Source: CAIYRG01 sp964494505 (GTDB lineage Bacteria > Pseudomonadota > Alphaproteobacteria > Micropepsales > Micropepsaceae). From it: DNA of 64,000 nucleotides. Within the stretch, counting starts at the first letter, position 1; the number at the start of each line of letters is the position of its first letter. The notes beneath the pieces were generated by a model. It made no database searches, had not been told where the DNA came from, and was given only the letters and a program-made list of their open reading frames with translations. Below, in pieces: positions 51,569 through 59,924 of this stretch. The position numbers and the translations under genes were made by a program. The stretch covers positions 62,001-126,000 of the forward strand of contig CAZBRO010000010.1 in the NCBI GenBank assembly GCA_964494505.1, written 5' to 3'.

Positions 51569-51991
51569 CGTTTGCTCCTCAATGCCTCGTGTTTCCGCTT
51601 TGCACCGGGTGATGCAAGGGAAATCTTACCGCCGCCCCCAGGCGTGGCACGGCCCCGAATTTTTACGCGTGTCCGCGTAATTTTCCAACCGAAAAGCGGG
51701 CTTAGGACGTGGAACTGTTATCCGGCGGATGAGCAGTCTCCGCAGGGATGTTGACGGCGCCGCCCCACGTCTCTGTGCGGCAGACGGCGCCGGCGATGTG
51801 CACACACCAGCGATTGGCGGACAGGGCTTGAGCCCCGTTGAGGCGGCTTTTGTGCCCTCTCACAAGCCCTATGAAGGCAGCCGGGCTTTGTCGTGGGTTC
51901 GCACTGATTCCGTGTAAGTGAACGAGCGGACGCTTGACTCCGGGTTCGAAGGACGCGATTTCGTAAATGTCGTTGGTCGCGGAGGGTCACT
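51569..51991. other. Long intergenic region between OFA transporter and small exported gene
   Basis: No gene I can support; short frames here (for example 51729-51917) have no credible start. It must carry divergent promoters for the transporter (minus) and for the gene at 51992 (plus). I see no repeat of the GntR operator core GTATAC in it. Confidence 0.4.
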
Positions 51992-52309
51992 TTGCGCAAT
52001 TCTGTCTTTGCCGTCGTGGCGGCAATCGGTTCATTGATGGCGGCGCCGGTCCTGGCGCAGCAGGCTCCGGCGACGCAGACGTCTCCTCCTGCCAATGCAG
52101 CTAATCCCCCGGAGGTGAAGCCGGTCAACGATCCTGCGCTGGGCTCGGAGATGGTGTGCAAGACCTTTGCGCCCCCGACCGGCACGCGGCTGGGCGCCCG
52201 GCACATTTGCCGGACCCAGGCGGAATGGGACAACGTCCAAACCCAAGCCCGAGAGCAAGTCCAACAGATTCAGGATACGGGTCTGACCGGCCGCAAACCC
52301 GGAAACTAG
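51992..52309 (+). CDS. Small exported hypothetical protein
   Basis: 105 residues from TTG 51992 with GGAGGG upstream. Signal peptide MRNSVFAVVAAIGSLMAAPVLA, then a Pro/Ala/Thr-rich stretch and a short domain VCKTFAPPTGTRLGARHICRTQAEWDN with two cysteines (C56 and C72) that could bond. This Cys-x-n-RxxCxTxxEWD pattern recurs in small secreted alphaproteobacterial proteins, but no function is known to me. It lies between the transporter and the GntR gene, 101 nt before the latter. Confidence 0.75.
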   Translation: MRNSVFAVVAAIGSLMAAPVLAQQAPATQTSPPANAANPPEVKPVNDPALGSEMVCKTFAPPTGTRLGARHICRTQAEWDNVQTQAREQVQQIQDTGLTGRKPGN

Positions 52310-52390
52310 GCCCCTCCTCCCCCTTTGAGTTAACGCCTTCAACGGGTCAGCACGTCGCAGACGAATCTGTTTGCGCTTTTCCGCGCCAGT

Positions 52391-52409
52391 CTGGCATATT
52401 GTATACCAG
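52391..52409. promoter_or_regulatory. GntR-type operator abutting the regulator start codon
   Basis: CTGGCATATTGTATACCAG is an imperfect 19-bp palindrome (CTGG-x-ATA-xxx-TAT-x-CCAG) ending one base before the ATG at 52411, with a GTATAC core typical of FadR/FCD-GntR sites. Inference: autoregulation of the regulator and the oxc-frc operon. Confidence 0.6.
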
Positions 52410-52410
52410 A

Positions 52411-53181
52411 ATGAATTCCCACGATCCCATCCTGCGCGCGGCGTCCGCTGCCTCGGCTGAAGCCGTCCTGCCGCCAGCCTCCTCGGCCCCTTCCTCGGCG
52501 GGCCGCCTCACCCTTGCGCCGATCGACGCGCAACTGAGCTTCAAGAACCAGGCCTATACACGGCTCAAGAACCTGATCGTGTCCATGGACGTCTATCGCA
52601 ATCATGAGGACATCCGCCTGGACGAGCGCAAGCTGGCGTCCGATTTCGGCGTCAGCCGCACGCCGGTGCGCGAGGCGCTGGCCCAGCTCGAACGGGAAGG
52701 CTTCGTCCGTTCGGTGCCTCGCCGCGGCATCTATGTGGTGCGCAAGACCAAGCGAGAGGTGATCGAGATGATCACCGCTTGGGCCGCACTCGAAGGCATG
52801 GCCGCCAGACTCGCCACCGCGACAGCGAGCGAGGACGAGATCGCGGGGCTCAGGCGCATGTTCACCACCTTCCAAGGCGGTGTGGTCGAGGCCAAGCTCG
52901 ACGAATATTCCGAAGTGAACATCGAGTTTCACCAAACCATCATCCGCATGAGCCACAACCGCGTGCTTACCGACATGGCGGAGAACCTGTTCACCCATAT
53001 GCGCATGATCCGCCGGAAGACCATCGGCGAGATGGACCGCGCGGACAAATCCATTCATGACCATATGAACATCATCGAAGCTCTTGAGTCGCGCGACGCC
53101 GCGCGCGCCGAAGAACTCACCCGCGAACATGCGCTGGGCCTGGCCGAGCACGTGTCGCGCTACGCCGACTATCTGGACTGA
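52411..53181 (+). CDS. GntR-family (FCD/FadR-type) regulator of the oxalate cluster
   Basis: 256 residues from ATG 52411. No purine-rich ribosome-binding site precedes it; the palindromic operator sits there instead, so the transcript may be leaderless. After a disordered Ala/Ser-rich start, the winged helix runs from about 45: YTRLKNLIVSMDVYRNHEDIRLDERKLASDFGVSRTPVREALAQLEREGFVRSVPRRGIYV. The FCD ligand domain follows (MITAWAALEGMAARLATA, EFHQTIIRMSHN, HMNIIEALESRDAARAEELTREH), with the usual metal-binding Asp/His set. A carboxylate effector such as oxalate or a CoA ester is an inference. It precedes oxc by 23 nt. Confidence 0.9.
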   Translation: MNSHDPILRAASAASAEAVLPPASSAPSSAGRLTLAPIDAQLSFKNQAYTRLKNLIVSMDVYRNHEDIRLDERKLASDFGVSRTPVREALAQLEREGFVRSVPRRGIYVVRKTKREVIEMITAWAALEGMAARLATATASEDEIAGLRRMFTTFQGGVVEAKLDEYSEVNIEFHQTIIRMSHNRVLTDMAENLFTHMRMIRRKTIGEMDRADKSIHDHMNIIEALESRDAARAEELTREHALGLAEHVSRYADYLD

Positions 53182-53204
53182 ACAACAAACTGGGAGGGAG
53201 CAGA

Positions 53205-54941
53205 ATGTCCGCAACACTACAAAGCGTGGACGCGAATGCCCAAGAGCGCGAGCTGACGGACGGCTTTCACCTCATCATCGACGCGCTGAAGCTGAACGGG
53301 GTCGAGACGATCTACGGTGTGCCGGGCATCCCGATCACCGATTTCGGCCGCATGGCACAAGCCGAAGGCATCCGCGTCGTTTCGTTCCGGCATGAGCAGA
53401 ACGCAGGCAACGCGGCCGCGATCGCCGGTTTCCTCACGAAAAAGCCCGGCATCTGCCTGACTGTGTCAGCGCCCGGTTTTCTCAACGGCCTGACGGCGCT
53501 CGCCCATGCGACGACCAATTGTTTCCCGATGATCCAGATCTCGGGCTCCTCCGAGCGCGAGGTGGTCGATCTGCAGCAGGGCGATTATGAAGAAATGGAC
53601 CAGCTGGCCATCGCCAAGCCGCTGTGCAAGGCGGCCTTCCGGGTGCTGCATGCCGCCGATATCGGCATCGGCATCGCGCGTGCGATCCGCGCGGCCGTGT
53701 CCGGGCGTCCGGGCGGTGTCTATCTCGACTTCCCGGCCAAACTCTTCGGTCAGGTGATAGATGCGGAAGCCGGACGGAAGTCGCTCGTCAAAGTCATAGA
53801 CGCCGCGCCGGCGCAGGTCCCCGCGCCCGATGCCGTCAAGCGCGCGCTCGATGTGCTCAAGAGTGCGAAGAAGCCGCTCATCATTCTCGGCAAAGGTGCT
53901 GCCTATGCGCAGGCCGACGATCAGGTCCGCGCGTTCGTGGAAAAGACCGGCGTTCCGTTCCTGCCGATGAGCATGGCAAAGGGCCTGCTTCCCGATACCC
54001 ATCCGCAATGCGCCGGTGCCGCCCGCTCAACGGTGTTGCAGCAATCCGACGTGGTGATGATGATCGGCGCGCGCCTCAACTGGCTCTTGTCGCACGGCAA
54101 GGGCAAGACCTGGGGGGAGCCTCACTCGAAGAAATTCATCCAAATCGACATCGAGCCCAGGGAGATGGACAGTAATGTCGAAATCGCCGCTCCGCTGGTC
54201 GGCGACATAGGCTCCTGCGTGTCTGCGCTTCTCGATGGACTCGGGGTCAACTGGCCCGCGCCGCCGGCAGAATGGGTCAAAACCGTCACATCGAAGCGAG
54301 ACGAGAACGTCGCCAAGATGGCGCCGCGCTTGATGAACAACAACAATCCGATGGATTACCACGGCGCGCTCGGCGTCCTGCGCACCATCGTCAAGGAGCG
54401 GCCAGACGCCATCCTCGTCAATGAAGGCGCCAACGCGCTCGATCTGACGCGCGGCATCATCGACATGTATCAGCCGAGGAAGCGCCTGGATGTAGGCACG
54501 TGGGGCGTCATGGGTGTCGGCATGGGCTATGCCATCGCGGCTGCCATCGAGACCGGTAAGCCGGTGCTTGCCATCGAGGGCGACTCGGCGTTCGGCTTCT
54601 CCGGCATGGAGGTGGAGACCATCTGCCGCTATAACCTGCCGGTCTGCGTCGTCATCTTCAACAATGACGGCATCTATCGCGGCACCGACGTCAATTCCGC
54701 GGGCTCGGACCCCGCGACCACGGTCTTCGTCAAGGGCGCGCGCTACGACAAGATGATGGAAGCGTTCGGCGGCGCCGGCGTCAATGCAACCACACCCGAC
54801 GATCTCAAGCGTGCGGTCAATGCTGCGATGGATAGCGGCAAGCCGACGCTCATCAACGCGGTGATCGATCCGGCGGCAGGCAGCGAAAGCGGCCGCATCG
54901 GCAATCTCAATCCGCAAAGCGCGCTGAAGAAGAAGAAATAG
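53205..54941 (+). CDS. oxc: Oxalyl-CoA decarboxylase
   Basis: 578 residues, GGGAGGGAG upstream. ThDP-dependent enzyme: FRHEQNAGNAAAIAGF with the catalytic Glu that activates thiamine, GVYLDFPAKLFGQVID, IILGKGAAYAQADDQVR, and the ThDP motif GDSAFGFSGMEVETICRYNLPVCVVIFNNDG. The final segment SGRIGNLNPQSALKKKK matches the flexible C-terminus of Oxc proteins. Converts oxalyl-CoA to formyl-CoA and CO2, stimulated by ADP in characterised relatives. Followed 14 nt later by frc, the partner that recycles CoA. Neighbour of a GntR regulator that probably controls it. Confidence 0.96.
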   Translation: MSATLQSVDANAQERELTDGFHLIIDALKLNGVETIYGVPGIPITDFGRMAQAEGIRVVSFRHEQNAGNAAAIAGFLTKKPGICLTVSAPGFLNGLTALAHATTNCFPMIQISGSSEREVVDLQQGDYEEMDQLAIAKPLCKAAFRVLHAADIGIGIARAIRAAVSGRPGGVYLDFPAKLFGQVIDAEAGRKSLVKVIDAAPAQVPAPDAVKRALDVLKSAKKPLIILGKGAAYAQADDQVRAFVEKTGVPFLPMSMAKGLLPDTHPQCAGAARSTVLQQSDVVMMIGARLNWLLSHGKGKTWGEPHSKKFIQIDIEPREMDSNVEIAAPLVGDIGSCVSALLDGLGVNWPAPPAEWVKTVTSKRDENVAKMAPRLMNNNNPMDYHGALGVLRTIVKERPDAILVNEGANALDLTRGIIDMYQPRKRLDVGTWGVMGVGMGYAIAAAIETGKPVLAIEGDSAFGFSGMEVETICRYNLPVCVVIFNNDGIYRGTDVNSAGSDPATTVFVKGARYDKMMEAFGGAGVNATTPDDLKRAVNAAMDSGKPTLINAVIDPAAGSESGRIGNLNPQSALKKKK

Positions 54942-54955
54942 GGAGGGGCTCGATC

Positions 54956-56473
54956 ATGGCCACGAAGAAGAAGACTGCGAAGAAGACTAAGGCATCTACA
55001 AAGAAGCCCGCCAAGGGCGCCGCGGTGAAGAAGGCTTCCGCCAAGAAAAACGCGGCAAAGAAGACAGCCGCCAAAAGGATCGTGAAGCTTCGCGCGGCGA
55101 AGAAGCCTGCGGCGAAGAAGGCGGCTGCGAAAAAGAAGGCCAACGGCAACGGGCTGCCGATGCCTTCCGCCGCAGCGTGGGGCGCGGCCGGCAAGGCGCT
55201 CGAAGGTGTGCGCATCCTCGATTTCACCCATGTGCAATCGGGACCGACCTGCACGCAGCTCCTGGCCTATATGGGCGCGGATTGCATCAAGGTGGAACGG
55301 CCCGGCGTTGGCGACATCACCCGTACGCAGCTTCGCGACGTGAAGGGGCAGGACAGCCTCTATTTCACCATGCTCAACGGCAACAAGCGCTCCATCACCA
55401 TCGACTCCAAGAACAAGAAGGGCATGGAGATCCTGGAGCGGCTGGTGAAGATCTGCGACGTGCTGGTGGAGAATTTCGCGCCCGGCGCGCTCGACCGCAT
55501 GGGCCTGACCTGGGAGCGGGTGCATCTGCTTAATCCACGCATCATCATGGCGTCGGTGAAGGGTTTCGGCCCTGGTCCGTACGAAGACTGCAAGGTCTAC
55601 GAGAACATCGCGCAATGCGCAGGCGGGGCGGCCTCCACCACCGGTTTCCGCGAAGGTCCGCCGCTGGTGACCGGCGCGCAGATCGGGGATTCGGGCACGG
55701 GATTGCATCTCGCGCTCGGCATCGTGTCCGCCCTCTATCAACGCAACCGCACCGGCCGCGGCCAGCGCGTTCTATGCGCCATGCAGGACGGAGTGCTCAA
55801 TCTCGCGCGCGTGAAACTGCGCGATCAGCAGCGGCTGAAGCACGGGCCCCTCACCGAATACAGTCAATATGGCGAAGGCATCCCGTTCGGCAAAGCGGTT
55901 CCGCGCGCCGGCAACGATTCGGGCGGTGGCCAGCCGGCGTGGCTCCTGAAATGCAAAGGCTGGGAGACCGATCCCGACGCGTACATTTATTTCATCACCC
56001 AGGCCCCGGTATGGGCTGAGATTTGCGACCTGATCGGAAAACCGGAATGGAAGACCGATCCCGATTACGCCACGCCGCCGGCACGGCTGCCAAGGCTGAA
56101 GTCGATCTTCGCCACCATCGAAGAATGGACCATGACCAAGACGAAGTTCGAGGTGATGGATATCTGCAACAAGTTCGACATTCCCGTCGGCCCAATCCTG
56201 TCGATGAAGGAAATTGCGGAAGAGCAAAGCTTGCGCGATACCGGCACCGTGGTCGAAGTCGATCATCCGGGACGCGGGGCCTATCTGACGGTCGGCAATC
56301 CGATCAAACTGTCGGACAGCCCTTGCGAAGTGAAGCGGTCGCCGCTGCTGGGCGAGCACACGGAAGAAATCCTGACCCAAGTGCTCGGTTACACGGCCGC
56401 CGAACTTGCGGAGATCAAAGCGTCAGGCGCCATTACGCCGCCGGAAAAACCCGCGCGCGCCGAAGCGGCGTAA
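54956..56473 (+). CDS. frc: Formyl-CoA:oxalate CoA-transferase with histone-H1-like lysine-rich N-terminal extension
   Basis: 505 residues; characterised Frc is about 428. Residues 1-66 are almost only Lys, Ala, Thr and Ser, with 24 lysines in the first 61 residues and repeated AAKK units (MATKKKTAKKTK onward). A Gly/Asn/Pro linker (63-70) precedes the class III CoA-transferase domain from about 80: ILDFTHVQSGPTCTQLLAYM, MASVKGFGPGPYEDCKVYENIAQ, AMQDGVLNLARVKLRDQQR with catalytic Asp278, and SGGGQPAWLLKCKGWETD glycine loop. GDITRTQL has Gln where Oxalobacter Frc has Trp48. GGGAGGGG precedes the first ATG, so the tail is translated. Transfers CoA from formyl-CoA to oxalate. Confidence 0.95.
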   Translation: MATKKKTAKKTKASTKKPAKGAAVKKASAKKNAAKKTAAKRIVKLRAAKKPAAKKAAAKKKANGNGLPMPSAAAWGAAGKALEGVRILDFTHVQSGPTCTQLLAYMGADCIKVERPGVGDITRTQLRDVKGQDSLYFTMLNGNKRSITIDSKNKKGMEILERLVKICDVLVENFAPGALDRMGLTWERVHLLNPRIIMASVKGFGPGPYEDCKVYENIAQCAGGAASTTGFREGPPLVTGAQIGDSGTGLHLALGIVSALYQRNRTGRGQRVLCAMQDGVLNLARVKLRDQQRLKHGPLTEYSQYGEGIPFGKAVPRAGNDSGGGQPAWLLKCKGWETDPDAYIYFITQAPVWAEICDLIGKPEWKTDPDYATPPARLPRLKSIFATIEEWTMTKTKFEVMDICNKFDIPVGPILSMKEIAEEQSLRDTGTVVEVDHPGRGAYLTVGNPIKLSDSPCEVKRSPLLGEHTEEILTQVLGYTAAELAEIKASGAITPPEKPARAEAA

Positions 56474-56479
56474 GACAAT

Positions 56480-56595
56480 CCCTCTCCTCTCCGGGGGAGA
56501 GATCGAACCGCGCAAAGCGGCTCGGGTGAGGGGGCGGTGTTTCAACCGCCTCCGTCCCTCCCTGCAGGGGAAGGGTCATAAAGAGGGGAAGGGAA
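56480..56595. repeat. GC-rich interspersed-repeat-like intergenic element
   Basis: The 127-nt frc-to-hydrolase gap contains CTCTCC-GGG-GGAGAG (56487-56501) and GGCGGT-GTTTCA-ACCGCC (56533-56550), then pyrimidine- and purine-rich runs. The composition resembles short interspersed GC-rich elements and the tail of the window (63.96 kb) has similar CTCCCT/AGGGG runs. Likely a mobile palindromic element or processing site within the operon. Confidence 0.55.
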
Positions 56596-56600
56596 GAAAA

Positions 56601-57530
56601 ATGCGCATCGTCGTCCATGGCCAGCAGGCTTTCGGTAAAGCGGTGCTCGACGCGCTGATCACGCGCGGCGAGAACGTTGTCGCGGTCTATGTCGCGCCGG
56701 AAAAACCCGGCGCCAAAGCCGATCCGTTGAAGGATGCGGCCATCGCGGCGGGCATTCCCGTCGTGCAGCCGGCGTCCTATCGCAAGCAGGAAGTGTGGGA
56801 AGAATTCCGCCTGCTCGCGCCAGACCTTCAGGTGATGGCGTTCGTGACCTTGTTTGTGCCGGAGGAATTCCTGAACATCCCGGCCTTCGGCTCGATCCAA
56901 TATCACCCGTCTTTGCTGCCGTTGGGCCGTGGCGCGTCTGCCATCAACTGGCCGATCATCAATGGCGAGAAGGAGACGGGGCTTTCCATCTTCTGGCCGG
57001 ACAATGGACTGGATACCGGCGACGTGCTGCTGCAGAAGACGACGCCGATCAGCGACACGGACACGCTGGGCTCGGTCTATTTCGACCGCCTGTTTCCGAT
57101 GGGCGTCGACGCGATGATGGAAGCGATCGATCTGGTGAAAGCGGGCCAGGCCCCCCGCATCAAGCAGGACGAGGGCCTCGCCACCTATGAAGGCATGTGC
57201 AAGGCCGAGAACGCGAAGATCGATTGGGGCAAGCCATGGAAACAGATCGACCGGCTGATCCGCGGCTGCAATCCCTCGCCCGGCGCGTGGACCACGATCG
57301 ACGGCAAGGTTTTGCAGGTGTTCGAGGCCAAGCCGCTGCCTGCCAAGACGCCCAAGGACATCGCCGGCAAGATCGGCGAAGTCGTCGAGATTGCCGATGA
57401 CGGTTTCTCCGTCGTCTGCGCCGACGGACGCTTCAAGGTGATGCGCGTGAAACCCGCCGACGGCGGCAAGATGCCTGCATCCGATTTCGCCAAGACCACA
57501 AATCTCGCCACAGGCACGCGCCTCGGCTGA
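56601..57530 (+). CDS. Stand-alone 10-formyl-THF hydrolase/formyltransferase (FDH hydrolase-domain type)
   Basis: 309 residues from ATG 56601, GGGAAGG upstream. It aligns with the N-terminal hydrolase domain of 10-formyltetrahydrofolate dehydrogenase (ALDH1L) and, more distantly, with Fmt: MRIVVHGQQAFGKAVLDAL, IQYHPSLLPLGRGASAINWPII (catalytic His102), GLSIFWPDNGLDTGDVLLQK (catalytic Asp138), the GATYEG-like GLATYEGMCKAENAKIDW and PGAWTTIDGKVLQVFEA. The aldehyde-dehydrogenase half is missing, so it is a free enzyme. Between frc and fhs it may hydrolyse 10-formyl-THF or move formyl between CoA and THF, as HypX does. This is not a canonical Fmt, which has N-x-H at the active site. Confidence 0.85.
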   Translation: MRIVVHGQQAFGKAVLDALITRGENVVAVYVAPEKPGAKADPLKDAAIAAGIPVVQPASYRKQEVWEEFRLLAPDLQVMAFVTLFVPEEFLNIPAFGSIQYHPSLLPLGRGASAINWPIINGEKETGLSIFWPDNGLDTGDVLLQKTTPISDTDTLGSVYFDRLFPMGVDAMMEAIDLVKAGQAPRIKQDEGLATYEGMCKAENAKIDWGKPWKQIDRLIRGCNPSPGAWTTIDGKVLQVFEAKPLPAKTPKDIAGKIGEVVEIADDGFSVVCADGRFKVMRVKPADGGKMPASDFAKTTNLATGTRLG

Positions 57531-57552
57531 TCATCAGTATAAGGACCATACC

Positions 57553-59250
57553 ATGCCCGCTTCGCAGCATCAGAATCCCAAATCCGACATCGAGATTTCG
57601 CAAGCCGCCAAAATGATTCCGATCATGAAGGTCGCGAACGAGCGGCTCGGCATCGCGTCTGAGAACCTCGAACCCTATGGCCATTACAAGGCCAAGCTGT
57701 CGATGGATTACATCAAGTCGCTGAAGACCAAGCCGAACGGCAAGCTCGTCCTGGTTTCGGCGATCACGCCCACGCCCGCCGGCGAAGGCAAGACCACGAC
57801 CACGGTGGGCCTCACCGACGCCCTGAACTTCATTGGCAAAAAGGCGATGCTGTGCCTGCGCGAACCCTCGCTCGGGCCGTCCTTCGGCATGAAGGGCGGA
57901 GCTGCGGGCGGCGGATATGCCCAGGTAGTCCCGATGGAGGACATCAACCTCCATTTCACCGGCGACTTCCACGCCATCACCTCGGCGAACAATCTGCTCG
58001 CTGCGATGATCGACAATCACATCTATTGGGGCAATTCGCTGGGCCTCGATCCCCGCCGTATCGCCTGGCGGCGCGTGCTCGACATGAACGACCGCGCTCT
58101 GCGCCAGATCGTGAATTCGCTGGGCGGCGTGGCCAACGGCTTCCCGCGCGAGGACGGATTCGACATCACGGTGGCCTCCGAAGTGATGGCGATCTTCTGC
58201 CTCGCCTCCGATCTCGACGATCTGAAGAAGCGGCTCTCCAACATCATCGTGGGCTATACCCGCGACCGCAAACCGGTGCGCGCAGGGGACGTGAAAGCGC
58301 ACGGCGCGATGACGGCGCTTCTGAAGGACGCCCTGTCGCCGAACCTGGTCCAGACGCTCGAAGGCACACCCGCCTTCATCCATGGCGGCCCGTTCGCAAA
58401 TATCGCTCATGGTTGTAATTCGGTGCTTGCGACCTCGACCGCATTGAAGCTCGCCGATTATGTGGTGACGGAGGCCGGGTTCGGCGCCGATCTGGGCGGA
58501 GAAAAGTTCATCGACATCAAGTGCCGCAAAGCCGGGCTTGAGCCCTCCTGCGCCGTCCTCGTCGCGACCATCCGTGCACTGAAGATGCATGGCGGCGTGA
58601 AGAAGGAAGACCTGAAAAAGGAGGATGTGCGCGCGCTCGAAGCCGGCATGTCCAATCTGCAGCGCCATGTCGAGAACGTGCGCAAATTCGGCCTGGAGCC
58701 GGTGATTTCCATCAACCGTTTCAGCGCCGATACGCCAGCTGAAATCGATGTCGTCAAGACGGCCTGCGCCGCTCTCGGCGTCGAATGCCACATGGCCGAT
58801 CATTGGGCGATGGGCGGCGAAGGGGCGGCCGATGTCGCGCGTGCGGTGGTGAAGGTCTGCGAATCCGGGAAGAGCAAGCTCAAGTTTCTTTATCCGGACG
58901 AAATGCCGCTGTTCGAGAAGATCCGCACTATCGCGCGGGAAATCTATCGCGCCAAGGACGTATCCGCGGACAAGTCGGTCAAGGACCAGCTCGCGTCGTT
59001 CGAGGCCATGGGCTACGGCCATGCTCCGATCTGCGTGGCGAAGACGCAATACAGCTTCTCGACCAATCCGGATGCGAAAGGTGCCCCCGTCGATCACACC
59101 ATCAATGTGCGCGAAGTGCGGTTGTCTGCGGGCGCCGAATTCGTGGTGGCGATCTGCGGCGAGATCATGACCATGCCGGGCCTGCCCAAGGTGCCCTCGG
59201 CCGAAGCCATCGACATCGGCGCGGACGGTAAAATCGTGGGATTGTTCTGA
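57553..59250 (+). CDS. fhs: Formate-tetrahydrofolate ligase
   Basis: 565 residues, AAGGA upstream. FTHFS marks: VSAITPTPAGEGKTTTTVGLTDALN (P-loop), LREPSLGPSFGMKGGAAGGGYAQVVPMEDINLHFTGDFHAI, EGTPAFIHGGPFANIAHGCNS, EAGFGADLGGEKFIDIKCR and the C-terminal KTQYSFSTNP region. Joins formate, ATP and THF into 10-formyl-THF, bringing formate from oxalate into C1 metabolism (purine, fMet, serine synthesis). 22 nt after the preceding gene; probably one operon with oxc-frc. Confidence 0.97.
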   Translation: MPASQHQNPKSDIEISQAAKMIPIMKVANERLGIASENLEPYGHYKAKLSMDYIKSLKTKPNGKLVLVSAITPTPAGEGKTTTTVGLTDALNFIGKKAMLCLREPSLGPSFGMKGGAAGGGYAQVVPMEDINLHFTGDFHAITSANNLLAAMIDNHIYWGNSLGLDPRRIAWRRVLDMNDRALRQIVNSLGGVANGFPREDGFDITVASEVMAIFCLASDLDDLKKRLSNIIVGYTRDRKPVRAGDVKAHGAMTALLKDALSPNLVQTLEGTPAFIHGGPFANIAHGCNSVLATSTALKLADYVVTEAGFGADLGGEKFIDIKCRKAGLEPSCAVLVATIRALKMHGGVKKEDLKKEDVRALEAGMSNLQRHVENVRKFGLEPVISINRFSADTPAEIDVVKTACAALGVECHMADHWAMGGEGAADVARAVVKVCESGKSKLKFLYPDEMPLFEKIRTIAREIYRAKDVSADKSVKDQLASFEAMGYGHAPICVAKTQYSFSTNPDAKGAPVDHTINVREVRLSAGAEFVVAICGEIMTMPGLPKVPSAEAIDIGADGKIVGLF

Positions 59251-59260
59251 GCAGTGCTAT

Positions 59261-59303
59261 CATCCCCGGCCGAGTGGCATAGCCGCGACGCTCGCCGGGG
59301 ATG
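59261..59303. repeat. Intergenic palindrome overlapping the mobA start
   Basis: CATCCCCGGC(c)GAG (59261-59274) and CTCGCCGGGGATG (59291-59303) form a 13-bp inverted repeat with one bulge and a 16-nt loop. The ATG at 59301, used as the mobA start here, lies in the right arm. Resembles a CCCCGG-type interspersed palindrome; it may also stop transcription after fhs. Confidence 0.65.
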
Positions 59304-59918
59304 ACGGGTTTGGACGACGTGATTGGCCTTATTCTCGCCGGGGGGCGGGGGCGGCGTCTGGGTGGTCAAGACAAAGCGTTTCTGACGCTGGGCGAGGAAA
59401 CGCTCCTTGTACGGGCGATTGCGCGCGCCAAACCGCAAGTCGGCGAGTTGCTGATCAACGCGAACGGCGATCTCAGCCGGTTCGCGCCATTCGGATTGCC
59501 GGTGATCGAAGATCGCATCGGCGGGTTTCTCGGGCCTCTGGCGGGGATCGTGTCGGGGCTGGAATGGATACGGGAGAACCGCCCGCACGCGCGCTGGCTT
59601 GCGAGCTTCGCCTGCGACTGCCCGTTCTTTCCGCTCGATATGGTTGAGCATTTGATCGCGAAGGCCGAGAGCGAAAGCGCATCCGTAGCGATCGCCGCGA
59701 GCCACGGACGCCATCACCCCGTCTTCGCGGCCTGGAGCGCCGGACTTTCCGTCACATCCGAAAATGTGCTGTGCGATCAAGGGCTGCGGAAGATGGATGA
59801 TTTCGTCGCAAGATTTCCCAATACGCGCGTGCAGTTTCCGGCCGATCCCGCGGACCCGTTCTTCAACATTAACACGCCGGACGACCTTGCCCGCGCGGAA
59901 GCTCTGCTCACCCTTTAG
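59301..59918 (+). CDS. mobA: Molybdenum cofactor guanylyltransferase
   Basis: 205 residues. MobA features: IGLILAGGRGRRLGGQDKAFLTLG (nucleotide-binding loop), LGPLAGIVSGLEWI, SFACDCPFFPLDMVEHLI, and HHPVFAAWS, ending FFNINTPDDLARAE. Adds GMP to molybdopterin, giving the guanine-dinucleotide cofactor used by formate dehydrogenases. The start ATG 59301 is inside a palindrome and a GTG at codon 7 is an alternative. It follows fhs and precedes FdhD and fdsGB, so it is part of the formate-oxidation maturation set. Converges on the next gene with 6 nt between stops. Confidence 0.92.
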   Translation: MTGLDDVIGLILAGGRGRRLGGQDKAFLTLGEETLLVRAIARAKPQVGELLINANGDLSRFAPFGLPVIEDRIGGFLGPLAGIVSGLEWIRENRPHARWLASFACDCPFFPLDMVEHLIAKAESESASVAIAASHGRHHPVFAAWSAGLSVTSENVLCDQGLRKMDDFVARFPNTRVQFPADPADPFFNINTPDDLARAEALLTL

Positions 59919-59924
59919 CCGCGT

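Noticed and set aside
54956..55150. AAG-rich DNA as a simple tandem repeat or CRISPR-like array
   Set aside because: It is in frame with frc, begins after a strong ribosome-binding site, and codes for irregular Lys/Ala units; no spacer-repeat structure exists.
56601..57530. Calling the formyltransferase-like gene fmt
   Set aside because: Active site reads Y-H-P rather than N-x-H, and the sequence around GRGASAINW and GLDTGD fits the FDH hydrolase domain better.
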